Source of the DNA: Planococcus wigleyi
GTDB taxonomy: Bacteria > Bacillota > Bacilli > Bacillales_A > Planococcaceae
NCBI RefSeq assembly: GCF_014836985.1
Contig: NZ_JACSPU010000001.1
Span: 307,473 to 371,472 of the forward strand
Length of the DNA: 64,000 bases
Direction of reading: 5' to 3'
Shown in pieces: positions 16,825 to 24,893 of this stretch (position 1 is the first letter of the stretch; every line of letters begins with the position of its first letter). The notes under the pieces were generated by a model. The model made no database searches, was not told the origin of the DNA, and saw nothing but the letters and a program-made list of their open reading frames with translations. The position numbers and the translations under genes were made by a program.

Positions 16825-17706
16825 ATGAAAGTCAAAAAAGCGATTATTCCGGCTGCGGGGCTCGGAACACGATTCTTGCCAGCGACAAAAGCCATGCCGA
16901 AGGAAATGTTGCCCATCGTTGATAAACCCACTATTCAATACATAGTCGAAGAAGCGATCGCTTCGGGAATTGAAGATATCATCATCGTAACGGGCAAAGG
17001 CAAGCGTGCGATTGAAGACCATTTCGATCATGCTTTCGAACTTGAAGATACGCTGTTGAAAAAAGGCAAGACCGATATGCTGGATTCTGTTTTGGAAACA
17101 TCTACTGTCGAAATCCATTACATCCGACAAAAAGAGCCGCTGGGCCTCGGACATGCTATTTGGTCTGCGCGCCGCTTTATCGGCAATGAACCGTTTGCTG
17201 TCTTATTGGGCGATGACATTGTGGAGAATGAAGAGCCATGCCTGGGTCAGTTAATGAAGCAAAATGAAGAGACCGGCAAAAGCATTATCGGTGTTCAGCA
17301 GGTGCCGGAAGATGAAACCCACCGCTACGGCATCATCAATCCTGTTTCAATTGACGGGAAATTGATCAAAGTTGATAATTTCGTCGAGAAGCCCGCCGCG
17401 GGAACGGCGCCTTCGAATTATGCCATTATGGGGCGTTACATCCTGACACCGGAAATTTTTGAGTTTTTGGGCCGCCACCAGCTTGGCGCAGGCGGCGAAA
17501 TCCAACTGACGGATGCTATTCAAATGCTGAATGAAGTCCAATCGGTCTATGCCTATGAATTTGAAGGACGTCGTTTTGACGTTGGTGAGAAATACGGCTT
17601 TATCGAAACGACCATTGAATTTGCGTTGAAGCGCCCTGAATTGAAAGATCGGTTGCTGAAGTTATTTGATGAAAAGTTAAAAGAGTCGTATATCAACGAA
17701 AAGTGA
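16825..17706 (+). CDS. gtaB: UTP-glucose-1-phosphate uridylyltransferase (copy 1)
   Basis: A 293-residue enzyme making UDP-glucose from UTP and glucose-1-phosphate. The nucleotide-binding [21 protein letters not shown] and the VDKPTIQY segment are intact, as is [14 protein letters not shown]. The start is ATG 16825, preceded by GGAAGGTG; the in-frame GTG at 16804 is poorer. A second copy at 51543 is very similar. It precedes an LTA-synthase-like gene, so this copy may feed glycolipid anchors or teichoic acid glucosylation. Confidence 0.9.
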   Translation: MKVKKAIIPAAGLGTRFLPATKAMPKEMLPIVDKPTIQYIVEEAIASGIEDIIIVTGKGKRAIEDHFDHAFELEDTLLKKGKTDMLDSVLETSTVEIHYIRQKEPLGLGHAIWSARRFIGNEPFAVLLGDDIVENEEPCLGQLMKQNEETGKSIIGVQQVPEDETHRYGIINPVSIDGKLIKVDNFVEKPAAGTAPSNYAIMGRYILTPEIFEFLGRHQLGAGGEIQLTDAIQMLNEVQSVYAYEFEGRRFDVGEKYGFIETTIEFALKRPELKDRLLKLFDEKLKESYINEK

Positions 17707-17730
17707 TGGCCTGTGTATAGATAAAGCAAA

Positions 17731-17762
17731 GCGCTTCAGCCACTAAGGCGAAGCGTTTTTTT
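17731..17762 (+). terminator. Terminator after gtaB copy 1
   Basis: CGCTTCAGCC and GGCGAAGCG arms with a T7 run. Confidence 0.75.
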
Positions 17763-17774
17763 GCCTGCAGCCGG

Positions 17775-17803
17775 TTATTGCAGCCGGCAGATAATGGTAC
17801 ACT
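17775..17803 (+). promoter_or_regulatory. Probable promoter of the second LTA-synthase-like gene
   Basis: TTATTG, a 17-base spacer, then TACACT with an extended TGG before it; 65 bases upstream of the GTG start. Confidence 0.4.
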
Positions 17804-17867
17804 GAAAAGGTTCTATATCCATTGGAATAGGATTTGAAATTTTTATAATCGACTCTAAAAGAAATGA

Positions 17868-19994
17868 GTGTTTGAAGTGGTGAGAAATTTGAGTTTCAAA
17901 AAAATAGCGGTGTGGCTGTTGATGCTTTTCTTCATGGTCGGCTTGCCGCTTGCAACATTGTATGTCAGTGAACGGCTGGTCCGTGAAGTGCTGACTTTGC
18001 CGCTACGGGAATGGGTGGCGGAATTGCCGGAGCGCTTTATGGTCAATGTGCTGCTGATGCTGGCATTATTCAATCTATTGTATATCCTGCCAAGAAAATG
18101 GTTCATGGTTACAAGTCTGATCTTGAGCAGCTTTTTGGTGGTCTTCGCTTATGCCAATCAAGTGAAAATGGAGCTCCGCAGCTCGCCGATTTCACTCGGG
18201 GATTTTGCGCTGCTGAAAGAATTGGGCAGTCTGGAGCAGCCGGTCGGCATCAATGTTCCGTTGCTGGCGGGCATTGGTTTGGCTTTTATTGTGTTAGTTG
18301 CAGCAATTCTATTTTGTGTACCGAAGCTGAAGGAAAATTGGATTCTGAAGACAGGAGTTTTTCTTGTTTCCGTGTTGTTCCTGGTGATGATGTGGACCGA
18401 CAAGCCGGCCTCTCCAATGGAAAACGCGAACTTTGAAAATACGTGGTGGAAGTTGGAATTAGCACTGATGCGCAACGGCGTCTTCGGCAACTTCGTCATG
18501 CTGGCTAAAAATTCCCGAATTGAACCGCCTGAAGGTTTTTCTGCAGATAACATGAAAACCATTGCGGAAAAGTACCAGCCGGATGAAAGAACGGGCGGAG
18601 AAAAACCGAATGTCATTTTCCTGATGAGTGAATCGTTCGTTGATCCATATTTATTTGGGGAGCAGCATTTTGCTAAAGATCCAGTCCCTAATTTCCGCCG
18701 TCTCTATAAGGAATCACTGCATGGCGGAATGTATTCCTCAGAATTCGGGGGTGGGACGGCCAATGTAGAATTCGAGGCGTTGACTGGCTTCAGTATGCAG
18801 TTTATGCCGGCGAATTTCGTGCCGTACCAGTTGTATATTACCAAGCCGTTGCCGTCCGCGGCTTATGCTTTCAGGGAAGCGAATTATGAAACAACAGCAA
18901 TCCATTCCTACTTCGGCTGGTTTTACCAGCGTGAATCGGTGTATCGCCAAATGGGCTTTAACCGTTTTATCTCGGGTGAATTCATGGATTTAGACCAACC
19001 CAACGATCCCGGAAAAGGGTTTCCAAAAGACAAGCACATAACCGATTCAGTCATAGCGACGCTGGACAGAACCGAAGGACCGGATTTTATTCATGCAGTG
19101 GCTGCTGAAGGCCATAGTCCTTATTACAAAACCGAGCAATCGGAATTTATGAATAGCGGCACGTTGCCGGAGGAAACAAAACAGTATTTAGCCAATTATA
19201 CGGGGAAAGTACATGGTGCTGATGCCGAACTCGGGCGAATGGTGGAAGAGATCGAAGCGCGTGGCGAGCCGGCAATCCTGGTGTTTTTCGGAGATCATTA
19301 TCCGTCCTTTTCAGATAATGAAGCGATATATGGAGAAGCGGGCACAGGCATTGCGAACGACATGCTGGGGGATTACGACGATTTTATTGCCACCCATAAA
19401 GTGCCGTATTTCATCTGGAAATCCGATGGCAATCAACCCGCAGAACTTGATGTCACACCTAACCAGTTCAGTGCCTTGGCACTTGAGATGGCAGGCATCC
19501 AGGGCAATACGGTGACAGCGATACTGGACGATATGCGGGAACAAGGAGATTCGGTAATTCCGTACAATCAATGGCAAAGTGAAATGGGTCCGCAGACCCA
19601 GCAGATGAAAGACCTGCAGATGATCCAATACGATCTGCTTCATGGCAAGCGTTATTCAGAATACTTGATGCCGGACCTTGTCAGAAGGCCTTCTGCGGAT
19701 TACCATTTAGGGCTTTACACTGAAATGCATGCGCAGAAAGTGCTGGAAACTACAGATTCCTATGAATTTTATGTTGAAGGAGCTCCCAGATTTTCAGAAG
19801 TCCTGGTTGATGGTGAGCCTGTCACTGCCGAATGGCAGCCAGCGGAGCAAGGTTTGGCAGTTTTCAGTGTGTTGAAAGATCAAGTGAAAGAAGATGCAGC
19901 GATTCAAGTGGTTGTCTACAACTCCAGAGGAGCCGTATTAAAAGAAACGTCTGAATTTACAATTGAAGAAACTGTGGCAACAAGCAAAAAGTAA
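17868..19994 (+). CDS. LTA synthase family protein (paralogue 2)
   Basis: A 708-residue paralogue of the gene at 5483, collinear throughout: five N-terminal membrane helices, then the sulfatase-fold domain with LMSESFVDP (metal Glu), EFGGGTANVEFE (threonine nucleophile), EGHSPY and FFGDHYP. Proposed reaction: transfer of glycerophosphate from phosphatidylglycerol onto a lipid or glycan acceptor outside the membrane. GTG 17868 is used; further GTG codons at 17877 and 17880 are possible because the ribosome site is weak. The C-terminal region after the catalytic domain differs more between the copies, as expected for distinct acceptors. Confidence 0.8.
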   Translation: MFEVVRNLSFKKIAVWLLMLFFMVGLPLATLYVSERLVREVLTLPLREWVAELPERFMVNVLLMLALFNLLYILPRKWFMVTSLILSSFLVVFAYANQVKMELRSSPISLGDFALLKELGSLEQPVGINVPLLAGIGLAFIVLVAAILFCVPKLKENWILKTGVFLVSVLFLVMMWTDKPASPMENANFENTWWKLELALMRNGVFGNFVMLAKNSRIEPPEGFSADNMKTIAEKYQPDERTGGEKPNVIFLMSESFVDPYLFGEQHFAKDPVPNFRRLYKESLHGGMYSSEFGGGTANVEFEALTGFSMQFMPANFVPYQLYITKPLPSAAYAFREANYETTAIHSYFGWFYQRESVYRQMGFNRFISGEFMDLDQPNDPGKGFPKDKHITDSVIATLDRTEGPDFIHAVAAEGHSPYYKTEQSEFMNSGTLPEETKQYLANYTGKVHGADAELGRMVEEIEARGEPAILVFFGDHYPSFSDNEAIYGEAGTGIANDMLGDYDDFIATHKVPYFIWKSDGNQPAELDVTPNQFSALALEMAGIQGNTVTAILDDMREQGDSVIPYNQWQSEMGPQTQQMKDLQMIQYDLLHGKRYSEYLMPDLVRRPSADYHLGLYTEMHAQKVLETTDSYEFYVEGAPRFSEVLVDGEPVTAEWQPAEQGLAVFSVLKDQVKEDAAIQVVVYNSRGAVLKETSEFTIEETVATSKK

Positions 19995-20030
19995 AAGCAG
20001 CGGCCGAAATTTCGGGCCGCTGCTTTTTTA
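19993..20030. terminator. Bidirectional terminator
   Basis: AAAAGCAGCGGCC and GGCCGCTGCTTTT form a near-perfect stem with short inner GAAA/TTTC pairing between convergent genes. Confidence 0.9.
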
Positions 20031-20924
20031 ATTGGCTTCTATTCTATTGATCAATTCGATACCTGAATATTCACCATCGGCGGTGATGCGTTTCAGTTCG
20101 AAAGGAAGTGAACTTTGGCTGTTCATGCCGCTGTTTACGGTAAAGGCCATTTTGTACCCTGCTTTTTCAGCTAAGCGGATGGTGTCGGCTGAATAATCAC
20201 CGTATGGATAGCTGATCGCAGTTACTTGGGTGCCGACATTCTGTTCAATGGCATTTTTGGATGCCATAAAATCGGCATAGACCCGCTCTTCGAATTCCGC
20301 TTGTGTTTCCATGCCATTCTCCATTTGCATAGGTCCGGTGATCAAGCCGCGACTCTGCAATTGTACATTGTCTTGTTTTGAATGGGAGTCCCAGGTATGG
20401 CTTTGGATGCTGATGGTTCCTCTCATTTCACGGGCCTGCTTCCAAGAGATTTTTGGGTATTCTCCTGCAATAGAGCCGCTATCCTCAAAAATCCGGCTGG
20501 CAACCACGTAAATGCTTGCTTTCATGTTCAGTTCTTTCAGTATGGGAAAGGCTTCTGTGTAATTGCTCAGATACCCATCATCAAAAGTGATGAGAATCGG
20601 CTTTTCCGGAAGTGCGGCCTTCTGTTCCAAGTAGTCCAATAATTCAGCTTCGGTTATAGTGTTATACCCGGCAGATGCCAGAGCAAGCATTTGTTCTTTG
20701 AAACGTGCCGGATCAACGCTGATTGAATCGTTCCGTCCAGGCAACAAAATATGGTACATCAACACAGGTATTTCAATAGAGCCGGTACTATTGCTGACTA
20801 GGCCAATTTTTGGGTCGGCGAGTGTGGCCTCTTCATTCGAATTGCCTGTGTTTTGAATGCTGAAAAAGACAAAACAGCTAAACGCTAAAATAAATATACT
20901 TATGATTAATCCAATTTTTCTCAT
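20028..20924 (-). CDS. Membrane-anchored polysaccharide deacetylase (NodB domain)
   Basis: A 298-residue protein with an N-terminal membrane anchor (residues 5-24) and a NodB deacetylase domain outside the cell. Motif 1 is ITFDDGY (catalytic base and metal Asp), motif 2 is SHTWDSH (metal histidines) and motif 3 is SYPYGDYS. It likely removes N-acetyl groups from an N-acetylglucosamine-containing polymer, exopolysaccharide or peptidoglycan. The ATG is not preceded by its own ribosome site but directly follows the stop of an 8-codon leader frame (TAAATG), so translation is probably coupled. Confidence 0.8.
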   Translation of the reverse strand: MRKIGLIISIFILAFSCFVFFSIQNTGNSNEEATLADPKIGLVSNSTGSIEIPVLMYHILLPGRNDSISVDPARFKEQMLALASAGYNTITEAELLDYLEQKAALPEKPILITFDDGYLSNYTEAFPILKELNMKASIYVVASRIFEDSGSIAGEYPKISWKQAREMRGTISIQSHTWDSHSKQDNVQLQSRGLITGPMQMENGMETQAEFEERVYADFMASKNAIEQNVGTQVTAISYPYGDYSADTIRLAEKAGYKMAFTVNSGMNSQSSLPFELKRITADGEYSGIELINRIEAN

Positions 20925-20948
20925 TTAATAAGTTCTAACAGGATGCAT
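20925..20948 (-). CDS. Leader micro-ORF (MHPVRTY) upstream of the deacetylase
   Basis: GGAGAGG with an 8-base spacer precedes ATG 20948. The frame is ATG CAT CCT GTT AGA ACT TAT TAA and its stop abuts the ATG of the deacetylase. It is the only ribosome site near that gene. Expression is inferred, not shown. Confidence 0.4.
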   Translation of the reverse strand: MHPVRTY

Positions 20949-21080
20949 GAAAAGATCCTCTCCGTAGTTAATAAGTACTGTTAAAGAGTATCTGATAAAT
21001 AATGGAAGTTGTCAATGAAAAATTTAAGACAGCAAAATGATGGATTGGTCATATGAAATTTATAAAATATTTTGCGTAAG

Positions 21081-21142
21081 TAATCTAAATAATCTAATTA
21101 ATCAGTATTATTTGTGGAAATTCTTTGGAAGTATGATAAACT
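21081..21142 (+). promoter_or_regulatory. Promoter with 9-bp direct-repeat element (copy 2)
   Basis: TAATCTAAA, TAATCTAAT, TAATCAGTA and TTATTTGTG are four consecutive 9-mers starting at 21081. The third starts 38 bases before the -10 hexamer TAAACT (21137-21142), which carries an extended TGA. It drives the FemAB-like gene at 21240 with a leader of about 90 nt. Remaining gap sequence toward the divergent deacetylase holds only its micro-ORF. Confidence 0.55.
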
Positions 21143-21239
21143 ATCTAACTATAGATGAAATAATGTAAACGGTTGGAAATTCAACAAGAATACTGACTTT
21201 GCTACTGGCAAAGAACAGCTACAAGGAGGCAAGGCCCAA

Positions 21240-22250
21240 GTGAAAGATATTTACTTTGAACGTGATTACGGGCGTTTGTATGAAAAGATTGAGCAGGGGA
21301 CATGCGAAGTTTTTGAATTCCAGCATCCATTAGGGAATGTCAGCCACTTGTTCATCAAACGGCTTATTCCGATATGCATCAATGAAGAGTCCTATTATGA
21401 CATCAGTACCCCTTATGGCTATGGAGGACCAAGAATCATCAATTGCCAAGAAGGCAGCGAGAGCCAATTGGTTCACGCATTCCACGACGCCTTTGAAGAA
21501 TATTGCCGAAAAGAGAACATCGTCAGTGAATTTGTCCGTTTTCATCCTTTATTTACAAATGCACAGGATTTTAACAGCAGCTATGAATTGACATTCCGCC
21601 GTTACACTACCGGAACAAACTTAAAGGATTACGAAGATCCGATCAAATCGGAGTTTTCCAAGTCTAAGCAAAAAAGCATCCGAAAGGCGTTGGCGGCAGG
21701 CGTGGAGTATAGAGTGACAGTAAATCCGCCCGATTTGGAAGAATTCAAGCGCATTTACTATCGCACGATGGGCAGGAAAAATGCTGAGGCTGTCTATTAT
21801 TTCAATGATGACTATTTCAAAGAGATGCTCGAGCATTTGGGTGAACATATTTTATTAGTGGAAATTCTATATGAAGGCCAAGCGATCGCAATGGGGCTGA
21901 ATATGGTCTACGATAAATTTATCCATATCCATCTGTCCGGTACCATGGAGGAATTTCATCATCTGTCTCCGGCATTTGTCATGCGCCAGGCACTGGTGAT
22001 GTGGGGGAAAGAAAATGGAATAGAACTGATTCACGAAGGCGGCGGTGTCACAGGCGAGATCGATGATCCGTTGTACTTGCTGAAAAAACAATTCGGCAAA
22101 AATACAGAATTCAAGTACTATGTCAGCTATAAGATATGGAATCAGAAAGTCTATGAATTGCTTTGCAAAACGGTGGGGACAGAAGTGGGCACAGGATCAT
22201 TTCCGACATATCGTTCAAAGAAGAATCTTGAAGAACCTGTTGTTCCTTAA
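21240..22250 (+). CDS. FemAB/GNAT-like acyltransferase (paralogue 2)
   Basis: A 336-residue cytosolic protein with no signal peptide. It resembles FemAB-type double-GNAT proteins of the Acetyltransf_6 (BioF2) kind: EFVRFHPL near residue 97, SKQKSIRKALAAGVEYR near 140, and a C-terminal HEGGGVTGEIDDPLYLLKKQFGKN segment close to the acyl-CoA/aminoacyl site of the fold. Such proteins transfer amino acids or acyl groups to peptidoglycan precursors or sugars. In this locus an amino-sugar or polysaccharide precursor is a reasonable but unproven acceptor. GTG start with AGGAGG 10 bases upstream. Paralogues at 3212 (interrupted) and 28643. Confidence 0.7.
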   Translation: MKDIYFERDYGRLYEKIEQGTCEVFEFQHPLGNVSHLFIKRLIPICINEESYYDISTPYGYGGPRIINCQEGSESQLVHAFHDAFEEYCRKENIVSEFVRFHPLFTNAQDFNSSYELTFRRYTTGTNLKDYEDPIKSEFSKSKQKSIRKALAAGVEYRVTVNPPDLEEFKRIYYRTMGRKNAEAVYYFNDDYFKEMLEHLGEHILLVEILYEGQAIAMGLNMVYDKFIHIHLSGTMEEFHHLSPAFVMRQALVMWGKENGIELIHEGGGVTGEIDDPLYLLKKQFGKNTEFKYYVSYKIWNQKVYELLCKTVGTEVGTGSFPTYRSKKNLEEPVVP

Positions 22251-22274
22251 AAAAACAATAGGCTCTCTAGTAAA

Positions 22275-22302
22275 AAGTCTGCATCTTGATGCAGGCTTTT
22301 TT
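22275..22302 (+). terminator. Terminator after FemAB-like paralogue 2
   Basis: CTGCATC-tt-GATGCAG stem followed by a T7 run. Confidence 0.85.
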
Positions 22303-22435
22303 TATAGTTCGGTAAAAGTGTGGAACGAATAATGAGTGGAGGATCGAGTGCTGATGTCAGGTGAAGTTTTCCAATGCCGAATGCTATAATAAAACGAATG
22401 CCATTAATTGATTCTACTAGAAAAGGATTTGTAAA

Positions 22436-22921
22436 ATGACTGCATATAGAAGTATTTCCTGGATTGCCGCCTTTTCGTGGATGGCTGTCATTTTTTATTT
22501 GTCGCATCAGCCAGGTTCGGCATCAAGTGATTTGAGTTCAGGCATAGTTGCGACACTTTTGAATTTTATCGATCAAGTAGCTCCGAACCTTGAATTAAAT
22601 GTGGAAAGTTTCCATACCTTCGTCCGGAAAAACGCTCATTTTATGGCCTATTTGTTTTTGAGCTTGTTAAGTTTGAATGCTTGGAAAAGCAGTGGATATC
22701 GAGGTTGGAAACAATTGTTCTTGGGTTTTGGGATGTGTGTGTTGTTTGCAGCGACCGATGAAATCCACCAATTGTTTATCGAAGGGCGGAGCGGTGAAGT
22801 TAGAGATGTTCTAATTGACAGCACAGGAGCTGCGGTCGGAGTCGGGGTCTACATGATTGCCGCTAAAGTTGTGGGCTTATGGAAAAATAGCGATGATAAG
22901 CAGAAAAAAGCGGAATTGTAG
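22436..22921 (+). CDS. VanZ family membrane protein
   Basis: A 161-residue protein with four predicted membrane helices (about 8-24, 67-83, 94-110, 134-152) and the VanZ signature: SHQPGSASSDLSS near the N-terminus, FVRKNAHFMAYLFLSLL, and FAATDEIHQLFIEGRSGEVRDVLIDSTGA. VanZ proteins confer low-level teicoplanin resistance in some hosts; the molecular role is unknown. AAGGA lies 8 bases before the ATG. Its own promoter candidate is GCTATAATAA near 22384. Confidence 0.85.
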   Translation: MTAYRSISWIAAFSWMAVIFYLSHQPGSASSDLSSGIVATLLNFIDQVAPNLELNVESFHTFVRKNAHFMAYLFLSLLSLNAWKSSGYRGWKQLFLGFGMCVLFAATDEIHQLFIEGRSGEVRDVLIDSTGAAVGVGVYMIAAKVVGLWKNSDDKQKKAEL

Positions 22922-23097
22922 TAATTGCCGCTGCATATCTTATGTCATTAGATTCATCGATATTCACCTTTCTGTGACAAATGAACCTAGTAAATGCCAA
23001 AAATTTATCGTAAGATGTTATAAATAAGAAAAGCTTTATACTTGTTTGGGAGCAGTTTTCATCAAACTAGTATTTTGGAAATCACAAGGAGTAGAGT

Positions 23098-23370
23098 ATG
23101 AATGACATCAGCAAGGTTGGAACAAAAGAGGTGGATCGTATGTGGGCTTTAATTACCGGCGGCTTTTTGTTTGTCCTGGCCGTTGTCTTTTCTTTAGGAA
23201 AAGCGAGCTCGAAGAGAGAAGATGTGGCCCATGGCCATCGTCAGGAATTGCTTGCACGAGGAAACGAAACCATGCAGGAAATCATAGTGGAAACATCCGT
23301 GATTGAAGAAACTGAGCCCCCTAAACTTCATAAAGAGAGAAAAGCGCCACATCCATCAGAACAACTCTAA
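23098..23370 (+). CDS. Small single-pass membrane protein, unknown function
   Basis: A 90-residue protein, not recognised. One hydrophobic segment (residues 17-33, WALITGGFLFVLAVVFSLG) is followed by a charged tail rich in Glu and Lys. AAGGAG lies 7 bases before ATG; an internal ATG at codon 15 just before the helix is an alternative. The terminator stem overlaps its last codons. It sits between vanZ and a beta-helix gene; the spacing does not imply co-transcription with either. Confidence 0.6.
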   Translation: MNDISKVGTKEVDRMWALITGGFLFVLAVVFSLGKASSKREDVAHGHRQELLARGNETMQEIIVETSVIEETEPPKLHKERKAPHPSEQL

Positions 23371-23388
23371 TGGATGTGGTATTTTTTA
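23347..23388 (+). terminator. Terminator overlapping the small membrane protein 3' end
   Basis: CCACATCCAT and ATGGATGTGG arms followed by TATTTTTT. Confidence 0.8.
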
Positions 23389-23505
23389 GTTCTAATTTAC
23401 TGAATAAATCATAAACATTGAATTTTCAGTTATATAATTATGATTTTGCACCTATATTCTGTATGATAAGAAGTAAGGCTATTCTGCCTCAAGGAGGTGC
23501 ATATC

Positions 23506-24636
23506 ATGAAGAAAAACAAAAAAATAGGATCTGTTTTGCTGATGCTCTTAGGAGTTGTGGGACTTGGCTATTTCTTTTTGATGATTGAAAAGTTAACGCA
23601 AGGAAATGAAGAAGAGAATGGCCAGGAAAGTTATAGTGCCAATTTAGAAGAAGCGGTCGATAAAACGGTGGAACTTCAAACCGCCATTGATGAAACTCCA
23701 GCAGGAGGTACGCTGGAAATTCCGCCAGGCGTCTATAAACTTAGCAAAAACCCTGATAATATAGCCGTTACTGGCTATGGCGACAGCTATTTCGCCTTAA
23801 AAATTTCAAAACCAATCACGATTCTAATGGAGGAAGTGATACTCCAAACAACTGCAGAGGAAGAATATGGAGTGTTTTTGGTCAATGAAACTGAAGATGT
23901 CCATTTGAAAGGCGGCGTGATCATGGGAGAACGTGAGCCGACAGAAGGGGAATTGACTTCTCATATAGGGGTATTGTTTTTTTATACAAACGATAGCTCA
24001 ATTGAAGACACCTATCTGAAAAATTTCTCCCAAGGAGTTCACCTCAATCATTCAGATAACAATGTTGTCCGAAAAGTAACTACAGAATTCAATCATGGAT
24101 CGGGCATCATCAGTTTCGATTCCAATAGAAATCTTATTGATTCTTGTGTGGTAAGGAATTCCGGTGACGGCCATTTATCTTTGTATGGAGGTGGCGAAGA
24201 TAATCATGTAGTCAATTGCGTGGTTACTGAAGACCGCCCGGAATTTACCGATCAGCAGGGCATTACGGTAGAAAGTGAAAAAGGCAGTTTGATTGAAAAC
24301 AATACGGTGAGCGGTTTTTACTACGGCATCGATGTTAAGAATGGATCGGAAGGGAACATTATCGAATCGAACATCGCTTACGATAATGAGTACAATATTG
24401 CTGTACGAGGCGGGGATGGCGGTGCAAATCTCCAACTGCCTAGTTACAACACGCAAATTTTGAACAATATGGTAGTCGACCCCCGCGATAAATCTTCCTA
24501 CGGCATCTATATCGGGGCGGGTGACGGGCATGTCGTGACAGGCAATACCTTGAACCCCGGCAATTTAATTCTGCCTGAGGAAGATTTAGAACTTTATGAA
24601 AGCCAAAATTATTTTGTGACGGAAGATGGAAGCTGA
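23506..24636 (+). CDS. Exported right-handed beta-helix protein (paralogue 1)
   Basis: A 376-residue protein with an N-terminal membrane anchor (MKKNKKIGSVLLMLLGVVGLGYFF) and a pectate-lyase-like right-handed parallel beta-helix. It begins with the classic entry LQTAIDETPAGGTLEIPPGVYKLS and continues in coils with repeated N/D and V/I ladders (residues 130-330). Such folds include polysaccharide lyases, epimerases and hydrolases, so it may trim or modify the polysaccharide made here. No catalytic triad can be named with certainty; the VVRNSGDGHLSLYGGG segment is fully kept in the paralogue at 30033 and is a candidate active-site region. ATG 23506 follows AAGGAGG; the longer GTG start is rejected. 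Confidence 0.7.
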   Translation: MKKNKKIGSVLLMLLGVVGLGYFFLMIEKLTQGNEEENGQESYSANLEEAVDKTVELQTAIDETPAGGTLEIPPGVYKLSKNPDNIAVTGYGDSYFALKISKPITILMEEVILQTTAEEEYGVFLVNETEDVHLKGGVIMGEREPTEGELTSHIGVLFFYTNDSSIEDTYLKNFSQGVHLNHSDNNVVRKVTTEFNHGSGIISFDSNRNLIDSCVVRNSGDGHLSLYGGGEDNHVVNCVVTEDRPEFTDQQGITVESEKGSLIENNTVSGFYYGIDVKNGSEGNIIESNIAYDNEYNIAVRGGDGGANLQLPSYNTQILNNMVVDPRDKSSYGIYIGAGDGHVVTGNTLNPGNLILPEEDLELYESQNYFVTEDGS

Positions 24637-24694
24637 ACACGTATCCTGTTGGGGCCAGCAATGGCATCAAGGGGAACGTGTTTTTTTTTTTTTT
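24634..24694 (+). terminator. Terminator after beta-helix paralogue 1
   Basis: AACACGT and ACGTGTT arms around a loop of about 40 bases that holds further partial pairing, followed by a run of about 14 T residues. Confidence 0.75.
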
Positions 24695-24702
24695 GAAAAA
24701 AA

Positions 24703-24818
24703 GAGGAGCGGCAAAAGAGTATGGAGGTGCGCTCTTTGGTTAGTGAGGTGCGGAAATCAGCTGTTGAGGTGCGCTTAAAGCCATTTGAGGTGCGTTCAGC
24801 CAACTCTGATGGAAATAC
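24703..24818. repeat. 21-bp-period intergenic array with a GAGGTGCG core (array E)
   Basis: GAGGAGCG at 24703, then GAGGTGCG or GAGGTGCGG at 24724, 24745, 24766 and 24787, each exactly 21 bp apart, with a weaker unit at 24808. The period equals that of arrays A-D but the core motif is different. It lies just upstream of the galE promoter. Confidence 0.75.
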
Positions 24819-24819
24819 T

Positions 24820-24849
24820 TTCATGCAAATTTCCTTCAAATGGTATAAT
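24820..24849 (+). promoter_or_regulatory. galE promoter
   Basis: TTCATG, an 18-base spacer, and a consensus TATAAT at 24844-24849 with extended TGG. Confidence 0.6.
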
Positions 24850-24893
24850 TGAGGCAATGAACATCTTTATTAGATAAAGGAGGAAAAAGATTT

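Noticed and set aside
21081-21239. JUMPstart/ops or LoaP-type leader before the FemAB-like gene
   Set aside because: No ops core or clear LoaP-type hairpin was found, and no NusG paralogue gene is present.
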